Shown here: one piece after another, positions 9,173 through 17,695 of the stretch | Position numbering within the stretch: the stretch's first letter is position 1 | How the letters are laid out: the number at the start of each line of letters is the position of its first letter | Assembly: GCF_900104355.1 (NCBI RefSeq) | Contig: NZ_FNIY01000005.1 | Location: forward strand, 186,001 to 250,000 | Reading direction: 5' to 3' | DNA from: Phyllobacterium sp. OV277 | Lineage (GTDB): Bacteria > Pseudomonadota > Alphaproteobacteria > Rhizobiales > Rhizobiaceae | DNA: 64,000 bases | Position numbers and translations under genes: made by a program | The notes under the pieces: generated by a model | The model's input: the letters and a program-made list of their open reading frames with translations, nothing else | Databases searched by the model: none | Told to the model about the DNA's origin: nothing

Positions 9173-9663
9173 ATCGCAGCAATCGAGAGAATCAGTGTTG
9201 CGATGCAGCACATGCTCTTGCTGAAAAGCAGATTCATCCCCAACGCAGCCACATGGTTGCCAAGGCCTGTCCTCTTTATGGCTTTCGCTGATTAACATGC
9301 GATCCATACAAGATGGGGGGCTTTTATCTGTCGTGCATTTCGTTCATTTCTGTAAAAATATACACATCACGACAAATCGTTATTATAAACGCCAGTTTTC
9401 TAACGTTTTCGTCAATATACATGTTGAAAATAATGTTCAAACCTCTCATTTGTGAAACAATTGTTTTGTATTGTATGGGATAGATAAATTTGTCTTTAAA
9501 TTTCACATTAATCAAATAAGCTAAAAAACTTGTAAGGCAAATTTCTTTAGTTGCTATTTCTGTAAAGTTTCTCGTAATCTGGAATTCCTTGAATGTCTAA
9601 AGTTTATCATGGACTTTCGTTCTAGAAGTTGCTTGAAGGTATTTGGGTTTTTTCGGGGGAGAA
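9173..9663. other. AT-rich intergenic region upstream of the AraC regulator
   Basis: About 490 bases with no convincing gene. From 9330 to 9620 the base composition is clearly more AT-rich than its surroundings, with many TpA steps. A minus-strand open frame at 9324-9515 has poor protein character and was rejected. The region probably holds the promoter of the AraC-exporter operon; GGGGGAGA directly precedes the regulator's ATG. Confidence 0.45.
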
Positions 9664-10656
9664 ATGTATAAAAATCCTATGGAACGTTCTGAATACAGAT
9701 CTCTTTCGAGTTCAAGTGACGACATATCCAGTAACATTGAGAAGATTGATGATAACTGGCGCTGGTCTAGTTTCCCGGACGACCAAGGCCGCTATGGATT
9801 TAAACGCCAAATATGCACCTTGCAGCAGACATCTATTGTATATGGCGAGACAAGCGGCCGTCTTGAAGTCGTTTCAAATGGTGTAGGCGCAACATTGAGC
9901 TTCGTTTTCATGCTCAAAGGCGCGATTGATCTTATCGATACAAAAAACCGGAAAATACAAAACATCGCTGCCGGAAGCGCAACCAGTGTTTTTGATCGTC
10001 CCGGCGTCAAGGCAAAATTTTATCCCGGCAGCACCTGGGTGACCTATCTTGTGCCGGTACCAACCCTGCGTGAACATTTTGAACGGTTGATGCGGCGGCC
10101 TTACTTTCAGGAACTGGCATTCTCGCCGTTGCACGATTTCCGTACCGGTAGCGCTTCTGCGCTCTATCAGACGCTTTGCTATGTCAGTGAAGACATTGCA
10201 GCGGCTACCAGTTCCGGGCGGGAAGTCCTCGCTGGCGTGTATGAACGGTTGTTGCTTGCCAAACTGTTCATGACCAAGCCTGACAATGTCAGCGCGTTGA
10301 ACAATCAATCCTCACGCAGAATTTCGCCCCGCTATCTGCAGAGTGCGGAAGCATTCATGCGGGAAAACATTCATAATTCGATAACGCTTGATGACATTGC
10401 AGCCGCTGCCGGATGCAGTTCGCGTGCCCTGCAACGAATGTTCAAGGAATATCGCGACACCAGCCCCATGCATATTCTGTGCGAATACAGATTGTCGGCA
10501 GCACATGATGCAATCGTCAGCGGGAGTGCCCGGAACGTAACTGATCTGGCCATGCATCTTCAGTTTTCAAATCCCGGGCGCTTCTCGTCCCTGTACCGGA
10601 ATGCATATGGAATGAGTCCATCGGCAATGATGAGATTCCATGAAAAGAGCGCGTAA
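9664..10656 (+). CDS. AraC-family transcriptional regulator
   Basis: A 330-residue protein. The C-terminal third holds the double helix-turn-helix of the AraC/XylS family: ITLDDIAAAAGCSSRALQRMFK is followed by the second motif around VTDLAMHLQFSNPGRFSSLYRNAYGMSPS. The N-terminal part (about 40-220) fits an AraC-type cupin ligand-binding domain, including a 'VFDRPGVKAKFYPG' segment. ATG 9664 has an excellent GGGGGAGA site. It ends only 3 bases before the capsule exporter gene, so it is probably co-transcribed with it and may control the capsule locus; the siderophore genes are an alternative target. Confidence 0.88.
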   Translation: MYKNPMERSEYRSLSSSSDDISSNIEKIDDNWRWSSFPDDQGRYGFKRQICTLQQTSIVYGETSGRLEVVSNGVGATLSFVFMLKGAIDLIDTKNRKIQNIAAGSATSVFDRPGVKAKFYPGSTWVTYLVPVPTLREHFERLMRRPYFQELAFSPLHDFRTGSASALYQTLCYVSEDIAAATSSGREVLAGVYERLLLAKLFMTKPDNVSALNNQSSRRISPRYLQSAEAFMRENIHNSITLDDIAAAAGCSSRALQRMFKEYRDTSPMHILCEYRLSAAHDAIVSGSARNVTDLAMHLQFSNPGRFSSLYRNAYGMSPSAMMRFHEKSA

Positions 10657-10659
10657 GAC

Positions 10660-11922
10660 ATGCTGAGAATGCGAGTTGGACTTTCACTCCCGATAGACGT
10701 GATGCCACAGCATCTCCTTTTCCGGCATATTGGACCAAAGAGACCAGTATCGGCAGGGTTGCTTATTTCCACGGCGATTGCATTATCACTGTCAGGCTGC
10801 GCTCTCCCCAGTTCCGGCCCTTCTGCAAAGCAGGTTATTGAGCAACGGAAAACTGAGACCCGCACCAACTATGCGATGGTCGATGTCAACAATGCCGTTC
10901 TTTCGTATGCGGCGACGCGTCCACGCGAGAGTCTGATCAATCGCTTTGGTGCAGGACCACGCACAAGTGATTTACGCATTGCGGTCGGTGACGTGGTTGG
11001 TGTCAATCTTTGGGAAGCCCCTCCCGGCAGTCTCTTTGGTGGCAGTATCACGTCATCTGGCCTGCAGCAGTCGACCGGTGGATCAACGGCCATCCCGCCG
11101 CAAACGGTTTCGGGGGACCGCACCATTGCCGTTCCCTACGCTGGACGCATTACAGTAGCAGGCCGGACACCTTCAGAAGTGGAGCGCCAGATCGCAGCTG
11201 CGCTTGAAGGCAAAGCGGTCCAGCCTCAGGCTCTCGTGACGATCCAGAGAAGCACGGCAAACTCAGTAACTGTAACTGGAGAGGTTGCTTCTGGCGCACG
11301 TATTTCCCTATCAGGCGCAGGAGAGCGTGTGCTTGATGCCATCGCCTCTTCCGGCGGCATCAGGGCGGCGGCGAGTGAGAGCATCATCAGGTTGACGCGC
11401 AATGGTACCACAGCCCGCATTCCCTTTGACGTGCTTATCGAAAACCCTGCGGAGAATATCAGGCTAAAATCCGGGGACCTCATTACAGTTGTGCGTGAAC
11501 CGCGTACCATCCTCGTGTTGGGTGCAGCCGGTCGCAATGCTGAAATTCCATTTGAAGCGTCCCGTATCTCGATGGCCGATGCACTTGCAAAAGCGGCAGG
11601 CCTCAATGACAATCGCGCCGACGCCAATGGCGTTTTCGTCTTGCGCTATGAACTCTCATCTGTCGCGCGCAGGTTCCTTGCTGCCGGCAATCCACTTCTC
11701 AACTCCGGTGAGTATGTTCCTGTCGTTTATCGCTTCAACATGAAGGATACGAGCACGTTGCTGGCCATGCAACGCTTCGAGATGCAACCTCGGGATGTCA
11801 TTTATATCGCCAATGCTTCCGGCGCCGAATGGCAAAAGGTTATGGCAATCTTCCAGGGCATCGCTTCACCGGCCATGTCTGCCACGTCAATTGGTATAAG
11901 CGCAGCAGCTGTAGGGAAGTAA
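10660..11922 (+). CDS. Outer-membrane capsule polysaccharide exporter (BexD/CtrA/KpsD-like)
   Basis: A 420-residue lipoprotein. The signal segment ends in the lipobox LSLSGC, giving Cys at about residue 47 as the lipidated residue. The polysaccharide-export domain follows (LRIAVGDVVGVNLWEAPPG), then SLBB-like repeats (VTGEVASGARISLSG; LVLGAAGRNAEIPFE). Its size fits BexD/CtrA rather than the longer KpsD. It would form the outer-membrane channel for capsule that is flipped by KpsMT and bridged by KpsE proteins further along. Start ATG 10660; ATG 10669 is also in frame. Confidence 0.9.
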   Translation: MLRMRVGLSLPIDVMPQHLLFRHIGPKRPVSAGLLISTAIALSLSGCALPSSGPSAKQVIEQRKTETRTNYAMVDVNNAVLSYAATRPRESLINRFGAGPRTSDLRIAVGDVVGVNLWEAPPGSLFGGSITSSGLQQSTGGSTAIPPQTVSGDRTIAVPYAGRITVAGRTPSEVERQIAAALEGKAVQPQALVTIQRSTANSVTVTGEVASGARISLSGAGERVLDAIASSGGIRAAASESIIRLTRNGTTARIPFDVLIENPAENIRLKSGDLITVVREPRTILVLGAAGRNAEIPFEASRISMADALAKAAGLNDNRADANGVFVLRYELSSVARRFLAAGNPLLNSGEYVPVVYRFNMKDTSTLLAMQRFEMQPRDVIYIANASGAEWQKVMAIFQGIASPAMSATSIGISAAAVGK

Positions 11923-12034
11923 CCATAATTAAGGAGACTACATTCTAAGCATCCGTCTTGTGGGATACTAATATAACTGAAACTATCACTGTCCTACGCT
12001 TCCCGTTTAGGTACAGCTCTAGTGAGAATGCATC

Positions 12035-12898
12035 ATGCCATCCCAGTCGTTGCTCCATCTCCACGAGATTGCAAATTTCAAGCGCCAGGACCTGGAAATA
12101 GCGGTTCAAAATCTCGCACGCAGTGCATATCTGGGCGATTACACAGCGATTGTACGTATCCTGGGACGTTACAAGTTTTACATTGATACCCGCGATCGCG
12201 GTTTCGGATCACATCTCCTTCTGGACGGCTACTGGGAAATCTGGCTGACGCAATTTTGCGCACGTAACATTCAGGCGGGAATGGTCGTTGTCGATGTGGG
12301 CGCCAATTTCGGTTATTATTCCGTCCTGCTCGCGGAGCTTGTTGGCGCTACGGGAAAGCTCATAGCGGTGGAGCCTAACCCGCATGCCATGGACTTTTTG
12401 AAACGTAGCATCGATCTCAATGGCTTCTTACGCCGGACACATTTCGAGCAAAGCATTCTCAGCGATGAAACAACAGGTACCGCACCTTTGTTCGTGCCGC
12501 ATCACGAGCCAAAAAATGCAACGGTTGTGGAACCTCACTTTGTCGCGAACCCATTGATTGGTTCCATCATTGATGTTCCGGTGACGACAGTCGACCAGCT
12601 CTGTAAATCATATGATCGCGTCGACTTCATCAAGATTGATGCGGAAGGTGCCGAACAGCGCATTTTCGGTGCAATGGAAGAAACCATAGCCCGCCACAAA
12701 CCGATGATCGTGGTGGAGTTCAATGTCGAGAGATATACAAACGGTGAGGAATTTATCCGTCGGCTGACAGCTGTATATGGCACATTGCGCCGACTGGACT
12801 TCAAGGGGAAAGCGCATATCGTGTCACCTCAGGAGCTTCTTACAAAAAACGTTGGAGAGGACTGGCTGCTTGTGGTGTCGGCCCAGGAGCCGGCGTGA
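12035..12898 (+). CDS. FkbM-family SAM-dependent methyltransferase
   Basis: A 287-residue protein with the FkbM fold. The SAM-binding motif I is VVVDVGANFGYYSVLLAELVG, the acidic ribose contact lies in IAVEPNPHAMDF, and the family signature FIKIDAEGAEQRIFGAM is in the second half. These enzymes O-methylate sugars or polyketides; in a capsule locus the acceptor is probably a glycan residue. It is followed after 54 bases by a glycosyltransferase on the same strand. A second FkbM protein lies at the far end of the locus. Confidence 0.88.
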   Translation: MPSQSLLHLHEIANFKRQDLEIAVQNLARSAYLGDYTAIVRILGRYKFYIDTRDRGFGSHLLLDGYWEIWLTQFCARNIQAGMVVVDVGANFGYYSVLLAELVGATGKLIAVEPNPHAMDFLKRSIDLNGFLRRTHFEQSILSDETTGTAPLFVPHHEPKNATVVEPHFVANPLIGSIIDVPVTTVDQLCKSYDRVDFIKIDAEGAEQRIFGAMEETIARHKPMIVVEFNVERYTNGEEFIRRLTAVYGTLRRLDFKGKAHIVSPQELLTKNVGEDWLLVVSAQEPA

Positions 12899-12952
12899 GC
12901 TGGGAATTTAACACTTGAACGACTTAATGCCCTTATCCCGAAAGGAAGCCCG

Positions 12953-14284
12953 TTGGTAAAAACCATATTGTATGATGGTCTGAATCTATCCATGCAAAAG
13001 GGAACCGGCGTTGCCACTTACACCCGCGGCCTGATTCAAACCGCACGCGAACTTGAATACAAAACCGGCATTGTTCATTCCGTTCAGGGGAAACTCCCGA
13101 AAGACCCGGCGCTTAGGGAAGTGGTCCTCTTTGATGACAATTCAAACCGGAAACTTACGCCTGTTGCACTTGGGCGACGCTGGATGCGGCGGCGCATTGC
13201 CGCGCCAATGGGCGTCACCCCAACGCCCATCCCGCTAACGGGCACGGTGATTGTAAAATCATTGCAGGGAAATCTGATGGGGTCAGAATTTCTCTATGCA
13301 AATAACGACCTTTTTGCCCTCGCCCGCCATCACTTCAAAGCCTTCGGGAAAAGCCTGCCGCTTTCGTTCGACAAGGCCCCGGATCTTCTTCATTGTACCT
13401 ATCCATTGCCACTCAGGGCACGCAAGGGTCTGAATATCTGCACCATTCACGATCTGGTACCGCTGCGTCTGCCATACCTGACGGAAGACAACAAACGATA
13501 TCATTACAAGCTTCTGCGGCATCTGACAAAATCGGCAGATCACATCGTTACGGTCTCCGAAACGTCCAAACGGGATATCGTCAAGATTCTTGGTGTCGAT
13601 GAAAAACGTGTCACCAATACATATCAAGCCGTCCACGTGCCGCTTGATTTACGTGATAAGCCTCAGGATGTGGCAGCGGATGAGATTGCAGGTATTTTCA
13701 ATCTCGACTGGAAGAAATATTTTCTGTTTTTTGGAGCTTTTGAACCAAAGAAAAATCTCTCCAGACTGGTAGAGGCTTATCTTTCAGCCAAAGTTGATCT
13801 GCCGTTGATCATCGTTGGCGCGCCTGGCTGGAAGGGCGATCAGACACAGCTTTTGATCGATGACGAGCGGTTTCGCTTCTATGCACAAACTGAAAACCGG
13901 ATTGTCCCCGGGCGCCGCATTCATCGCTTTGATTTTGTATCCTATTCTCTTCTCATCAGTCTGGTACGCGGCGCGCGTGCGGTTCTCTTTCCTTCCCTGT
14001 ATGAAGGCTTCGGGCTTCCCGTCCTTGAATCGATGCAGCTCGGAACGCCGGTTCTGACGTCCACGGAAGGATCTGTCCCCGAAATTGCAGGCGATGCTGC
14101 GCTGCTGATTGATCCATATGACACAGATTCTTTGCGCAATGCCGTCAAAGCACTTGCCCGCGACAGCGATCTTTGTGACCATCTCGCTACATTAGGACCG
14201 AAACAGGCCGAACTTTTTTCGCCGGCGCGCTACTCTCAGGCTGTCAATTCTCTCTATGACAGCCTCTTCAATGGAGGAGTGTGA
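12953..14284 (+). CDS. Glycosyltransferase family 4 (GT-B)
   Basis: A 443-residue protein. The C-terminal nucleotide-sugar domain carries the GT4 signature LFPSLYEGFGLPVLESM followed by GTPVLTSTEGSVPEIAGDAALLIDP. The N-terminal half has a basic loop and the phrase NICTIHDLVPLRLPYLTEDN, typical of mannosyl-type enzymes. The start is a TTG at 12953, chosen because AAAGGAAG lies 6-7 bases upstream and no ATG is near. It overlaps the next gene by GTGA. The likely role is capsule repeat-unit assembly on the cytoplasmic side; donor and acceptor are unknown. Confidence 0.88.
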   Translation: MVKTILYDGLNLSMQKGTGVATYTRGLIQTARELEYKTGIVHSVQGKLPKDPALREVVLFDDNSNRKLTPVALGRRWMRRRIAAPMGVTPTPIPLTGTVIVKSLQGNLMGSEFLYANNDLFALARHHFKAFGKSLPLSFDKAPDLLHCTYPLPLRARKGLNICTIHDLVPLRLPYLTEDNKRYHYKLLRHLTKSADHIVTVSETSKRDIVKILGVDEKRVTNTYQAVHVPLDLRDKPQDVAADEIAGIFNLDWKKYFLFFGAFEPKKNLSRLVEAYLSAKVDLPLIIVGAPGWKGDQTQLLIDDERFRFYAQTENRIVPGRRIHRFDFVSYSLLISLVRGARAVLFPSLYEGFGLPVLESMQLGTPVLTSTEGSVPEIAGDAALLIDPYDTDSLRNAVKALARDSDLCDHLATLGPKQAELFSPARYSQAVNSLYDSLFNGGV

Positions 14285-15444
14285 ATATATCGATGACTCT
14301 TCTGGTCGCGTTGGGGATGCCAGGTATTATGTCGTTCTGGGGCAATTTTGCCCTCGGCGTCATCGCAAGCGAAGTATTCGACGATCATTGCATGTTCCAT
14401 GTGGAAACGCTGGAAGACATCCAAAATGCATGGAAGAACCGGACCAGTGAGAATGTCATTGTAACATCTCACTATCCGGATGCCGGATTGTCAGCATTTT
14501 TACTGAAAACAAATGCCCCTTATGTGGTTTTCCGCGAAAATGCGGTGGATTCCGTTTCCTATCTCGCCCGCCAGCTTGCGCGCGAGGACATTGGACTTAT
14601 CCGCTCCGTATCCGCGAGCATTGCATGCATCTCCCAAGTACGGGCACATCCCTTCCTGATTAATTTGGATCGCGAGAAGCTCGGTGCGGTTCCAATCCAT
14701 CGTATAATAGCCCAGATATGCCGCCAGCTTCGTATTTCCCTGACGTCTTCAGCTATGGTGCGGTGTTTGAAGCAACTGGGCATGGACAATGTCGATTCCG
14801 CAACGCAAGTTGACCAGATACCGACCCTGGAAAAATCGGCCCAGATCAATCCTTTTTATGCGGCTCCCGGAGCAAATCCGACAAATGTATCGGAAAATCT
14901 ACTGGAGATTGCCCGGAGTGTCGTTCAACCGTTCGATGGCAAATTGATAAAGGATCAGGTTTCGTCACTGACATGGCCCCAGGAGAGCTTCCTGCTGGCG
15001 GACAAAGGGGGTGAGCCTTCCGAAGGCGAGATTGAGCTTGTCGGCCGAGCGCGCTGCCTGGTCTACGGCCCCTATTTCCACCTTCCTTCAGGCGAATGGA
15101 ACGCCAAGTTTTCCCTCGGCATCGAGCATAATGTTTATGGACAGATCTTTACGATCGAGGTCCATAGCGATGGGCTGTTGAGCAAAATTCGCGTGCGACC
15201 GTCAGGAACGGGTTCCTTTGCCGCTGAAGCCGCCTTCCGTATTGATAGTCCGAAGACCCCAATCGAAATCCGCCTCTTCACGGATAGCGGCTCTATCGAA
15301 GGTTCGATTGCCTACTGGTTTGCCGAATTGAGCCCTATCGATTTGAGCGCACCTGATTCTGAACACGCCGCCACGGATGTGGCTTTGGAACACGATCAAG
15401 ATGCGATAGCAACGTCTGAAGAAACCGTTAACTACCCAGAATGA
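14281..15444 (+). CDS. Unrecognised capsule-locus protein with C-terminal beta-sandwich-like module
   Basis: A 387-residue protein starting at GTG 14281, overlapping the upstream glycosyltransferase stop. I do not recognise the N-terminal part (about 1-180); it reads like a soluble alpha/beta domain (VIVTSHYPDAGLSAFLL, VFRENAVDSVSYLARQL) such as a sulfotransferase- or kinase-like P-loop-less fold. The C-terminal about 110 residues (LVYGPYFHLPSGEWNAKFSL to YWFAELSPI) look all-beta and align with the C-terminus of the gene at 19995, including GP-x4-L-x2-G-W/E-W. Context makes it part of glycan synthesis or decoration; no enzymatic role can be assigned. Confidence 0.6.
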   Translation: MNISMTLLVALGMPGIMSFWGNFALGVIASEVFDDHCMFHVETLEDIQNAWKNRTSENVIVTSHYPDAGLSAFLLKTNAPYVVFRENAVDSVSYLARQLAREDIGLIRSVSASIACISQVRAHPFLINLDREKLGAVPIHRIIAQICRQLRISLTSSAMVRCLKQLGMDNVDSATQVDQIPTLEKSAQINPFYAAPGANPTNVSENLLEIARSVVQPFDGKLIKDQVSSLTWPQESFLLADKGGEPSEGEIELVGRARCLVYGPYFHLPSGEWNAKFSLGIEHNVYGQIFTIEVHSDGLLSKIRVRPSGTGSFAAEAAFRIDSPKTPIEIRLFTDSGSIEGSIAYWFAELSPIDLSAPDSEHAATDVALEHDQDAIATSEETVNYPE

Positions 15445-15592
15445 TGTAGCTTTCGGCAATGCAATACATAATACGCCACACATAGACATTCGGCGACTAT
15501 ATTTAGGTATTTCTTGATAATTAAAGTATATCCAGTATATATATTCTATGTCACTCTTCCCTTTGAAAGTTGGTCTTTTTAAGGTGGAAGTC

Positions 15593-16297
15593 ATGCAGAA
15601 ATTTGGTGCTATCGGTTTGTTCCTCGCAGCTACAGTGTTGGCGGGCAATGCCTACGCTGCGGATGCTGTCAGCGATACCGCTCCTCCGGAGGCAGTGTTC
15701 ACTGAACCCGCTTTTACCTGGACAGGTTTTTATGCGGGTGTGAATGCTGGCTATGGCTTCGCTGGTGACGACGACGTTGGCTTGCGCACCGGTGGCGTAT
15801 TCCTTGGTAAAATCGGCAAGCTGGAAAACAGCGGTTTTCTTGGCGGCGCTCAGATCGGCTACAACTACCAGATGAACAATTTCGTTCTCGGCCTCGAAGC
15901 AGATTTCCAGGGTGCTGATATCAACGATGATCTGTCGACGCGATTCCTGGGATCTGACGTTGACGCTCATTCAAAGATTAACTGGTTTGGTACAGTTCGG
16001 CCGCGCCTTGGCTACGCATGGGATCGCACGATGATCTATGGCACAGGCGGTCTTGCATTTGGCAACGTCAAATATTCGGTCGATGTCGATGGCGTGAACT
16101 ACATCGATGAAAGCAAGACACGGGCAGGCTGGGTTGCTGGCGCTGGCGTGGAGCATGCCTTTACGGATCACCTGACCGCCAAGCTTGAATATCAGTACAT
16201 TAATCTGGGCAGCCGCACTGTTGGAGACAATGTACTGTCTACCGAGGCAACGTCTGACTTCCACAGCGTTCGCGTCGGCCTGAACTACAAGTTCTGA
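15593..16297 (+). CDS. Omp25/Omp31-family outer-membrane beta-barrel protein
   Basis: A 234-residue protein with a signal peptide ending AGNAYA-AD. The mature part opens with FTWTGFYAGVNAGYGF and continues with GGAQIGYNYQMNNFVLGLEADFQG, the hallmark of the small alphaproteobacterial porin-like Omp25/Omp31 group, and it ends in a C-terminal Phe (VRVGLNYKF) as outer-membrane barrels do. ATG 15593 with AAGGTGGAAG upstream is preferred over the in-frame ATG 15548. It is monocistronic in appearance, within the capsule locus, and may anchor or accommodate surface glycan; that link is only positional. Confidence 0.93.
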   Translation: MQKFGAIGLFLAATVLAGNAYAADAVSDTAPPEAVFTEPAFTWTGFYAGVNAGYGFAGDDDVGLRTGGVFLGKIGKLENSGFLGGAQIGYNYQMNNFVLGLEADFQGADINDDLSTRFLGSDVDAHSKINWFGTVRPRLGYAWDRTMIYGTGGLAFGNVKYSVDVDGVNYIDESKTRAGWVAGAGVEHAFTDHLTAKLEYQYINLGSRTVGDNVLSTEATSDFHSVRVGLNYKF

Positions 16298-16355
16298 TAA
16301 CGTATTCTAAAGATACAAGAATAAACACTCAGCTCTTAACAGAGAGGGATTTGCT

Positions 16356-17537
16356 ATGGCCTTGCTAAATGTTCAGCTACTCCAGAACACAACAACTACA
16401 ATTGACTCGTCCAATGCCAGTAATGGCGACACTGTTAGTCTTGGTCTTGTCTCCAACGCCACGCTGATCGTCAGTGGCGTTAACGTTGACATCACTGCCT
16501 TTGCCGGCGTGTCAGGCGTTACCAGCACCACGTTCCAAGTTGTCAATGGGGCCAACCTAACCGTTGATGCGCAACTTGCATCCATTGGCGCGGGCTCCAC
16601 TTTCCACTACAATATCGGCGCAGGCAGTTCTTTAACAATCAACTCTGCTCTGCTCGGGGTGGATGTTCTGCAGACAACTGTTGTTGATTTTGGTGGATCA
16701 ACAGGGACAGGACATTTCACATATATTCCACCGACTATCGCTCTCTCCTTGAGTTCTACGCCAAGCATTATCAATGCAAGCGCAGGCGATCGCGTTACAG
16801 TGAACAACTCAAGTTCGGTCACTCAATCGGGAAATGTCATTACATTCCATGGCGGTCCGCTCGGTCTCCTGACACTGGCAACATATACAATTCCAGCCGG
16901 CGCTACATACAACTACGTTGATAGTACCGATACTCTGACGTTCGTTACACCCTGTTTCGTTCGAGGTACACTGGTAGCTACACCGGAAGGCCAGGTACCC
17001 GTTGAATGGCTCAAGGTTGGCGATATCGTCCTTAGCTTGAACAACGGTCCCGTACCTGTGACGTGGATCGGGAACCGGACGATCGATCCGAAAACACTTG
17101 ATAAGCCTCGCAATGATTTGCCTGTGCGCATTCGCGCTGGTGCCCTTGCGGAAAATGTTCCGTCACGGGATCTTTCCGTTTCGCCAGACCATTGCATGTT
17201 CATCGGCGGCGCGCTTGTTCCGGCCAAGCTGCTGATTAATGGTACAACAGTAACCCAGGATATTACGCTTAATCTGATCGACTACTATCACGTCGAACTC
17301 GAAGCACATGACGTGATCTGGGCAGAAGGTGCACAGGCCGAAACCTATCTCGATCTTGGAAACAAGAGTGTATTCCTAGAGCCGGGTGTTCTGCAGTTTA
17401 CTTCGGTAAAGGCGAAGGAAGCCAAAGCTTGCTATCCTCTTGCTTACTGGGGTCCTGCGGTCGACAGCGCACGCGCAATTGTCGCAGAACGCGAAGTTGC
17501 TCTTGGATATAATGCAGACGAAGCAAAAGCGTCTTAA
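16356..17537 (+). CDS. Hint-domain (Hedgehog/intein-type) secreted-like protein
   Basis: A 393-residue protein. Residues 1-195 are Ser/Thr/Asn/Val-rich, low in charge and repetitive, like a beta-helical surface segment, without an obvious N-terminal signal peptide. From Cys200 (CFVRGTLVATPEG) runs a Hint_2 domain: VEWLKVGDIVLSL, PVTWIGNR, then the TxxH-like SPDHCMFIGG and YYHVELEAHDVIWAEG. Hint domains can self-cleave at the N-terminal Cys. No C-extein with a clear terminal His-Asn is seen, so Hedgehog-like cleavage or a non-splicing role is possible. AGAGGGA precedes ATG 16356. Its place between an Omp and glycan genes suggests a surface role. Confidence 0.82.
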   Translation: MALLNVQLLQNTTTTIDSSNASNGDTVSLGLVSNATLIVSGVNVDITAFAGVSGVTSTTFQVVNGANLTVDAQLASIGAGSTFHYNIGAGSSLTINSALLGVDVLQTTVVDFGGSTGTGHFTYIPPTIALSLSSTPSIINASAGDRVTVNNSSSVTQSGNVITFHGGPLGLLTLATYTIPAGATYNYVDSTDTLTFVTPCFVRGTLVATPEGQVPVEWLKVGDIVLSLNNGPVPVTWIGNRTIDPKTLDKPRNDLPVRIRAGALAENVPSRDLSVSPDHCMFIGGALVPAKLLINGTTVTQDITLNLIDYYHVELEAHDVIWAEGAQAETYLDLGNKSVFLEPGVLQFTSVKAKEAKACYPLAYWGPAVDSARAIVAEREVALGYNADEAKAS

Positions 17538-17550
17538 TATTGAAACATAG

Positions 17551-17586
17551 TATAGGCCGCGCCTGAATATCCAGGCGCGGCCTATA
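17551..17586 (+). terminator. Strong hairpin after the Hint-domain gene
   Basis: A perfect 15-bp inverted repeat, TATAGGCCGCGCCTG at 17551-17565 and its complement at 17572-17586, with a 6-base loop, 13 bases after the stop codon. It is followed by a short T run (ATTTT). It fits a Rho-independent terminator separating the Hint gene from the double glycosyltransferase. Confidence 0.8.
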
Positions 17587-17695
17587 ATTTTAACCATTGA
17601 TAATAATAATCTCTCGTTAAGACAATATATATTCCATTTACAAATCACCCTTTTCAGTATGAAATCATTTTCATAAATACTTTGGAGAGCAATGA

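Noticed and set aside
9324-9515. 63-codon minus-strand open frame
   Set aside because: Lies in an AT-rich promoter-like region and has no supporting features.
16356-16950. Repeat array or adhesin repeats in the Hint protein
   Set aside because: The N-terminal half is compositionally simple, but no exact tandem unit could be defined by eye.
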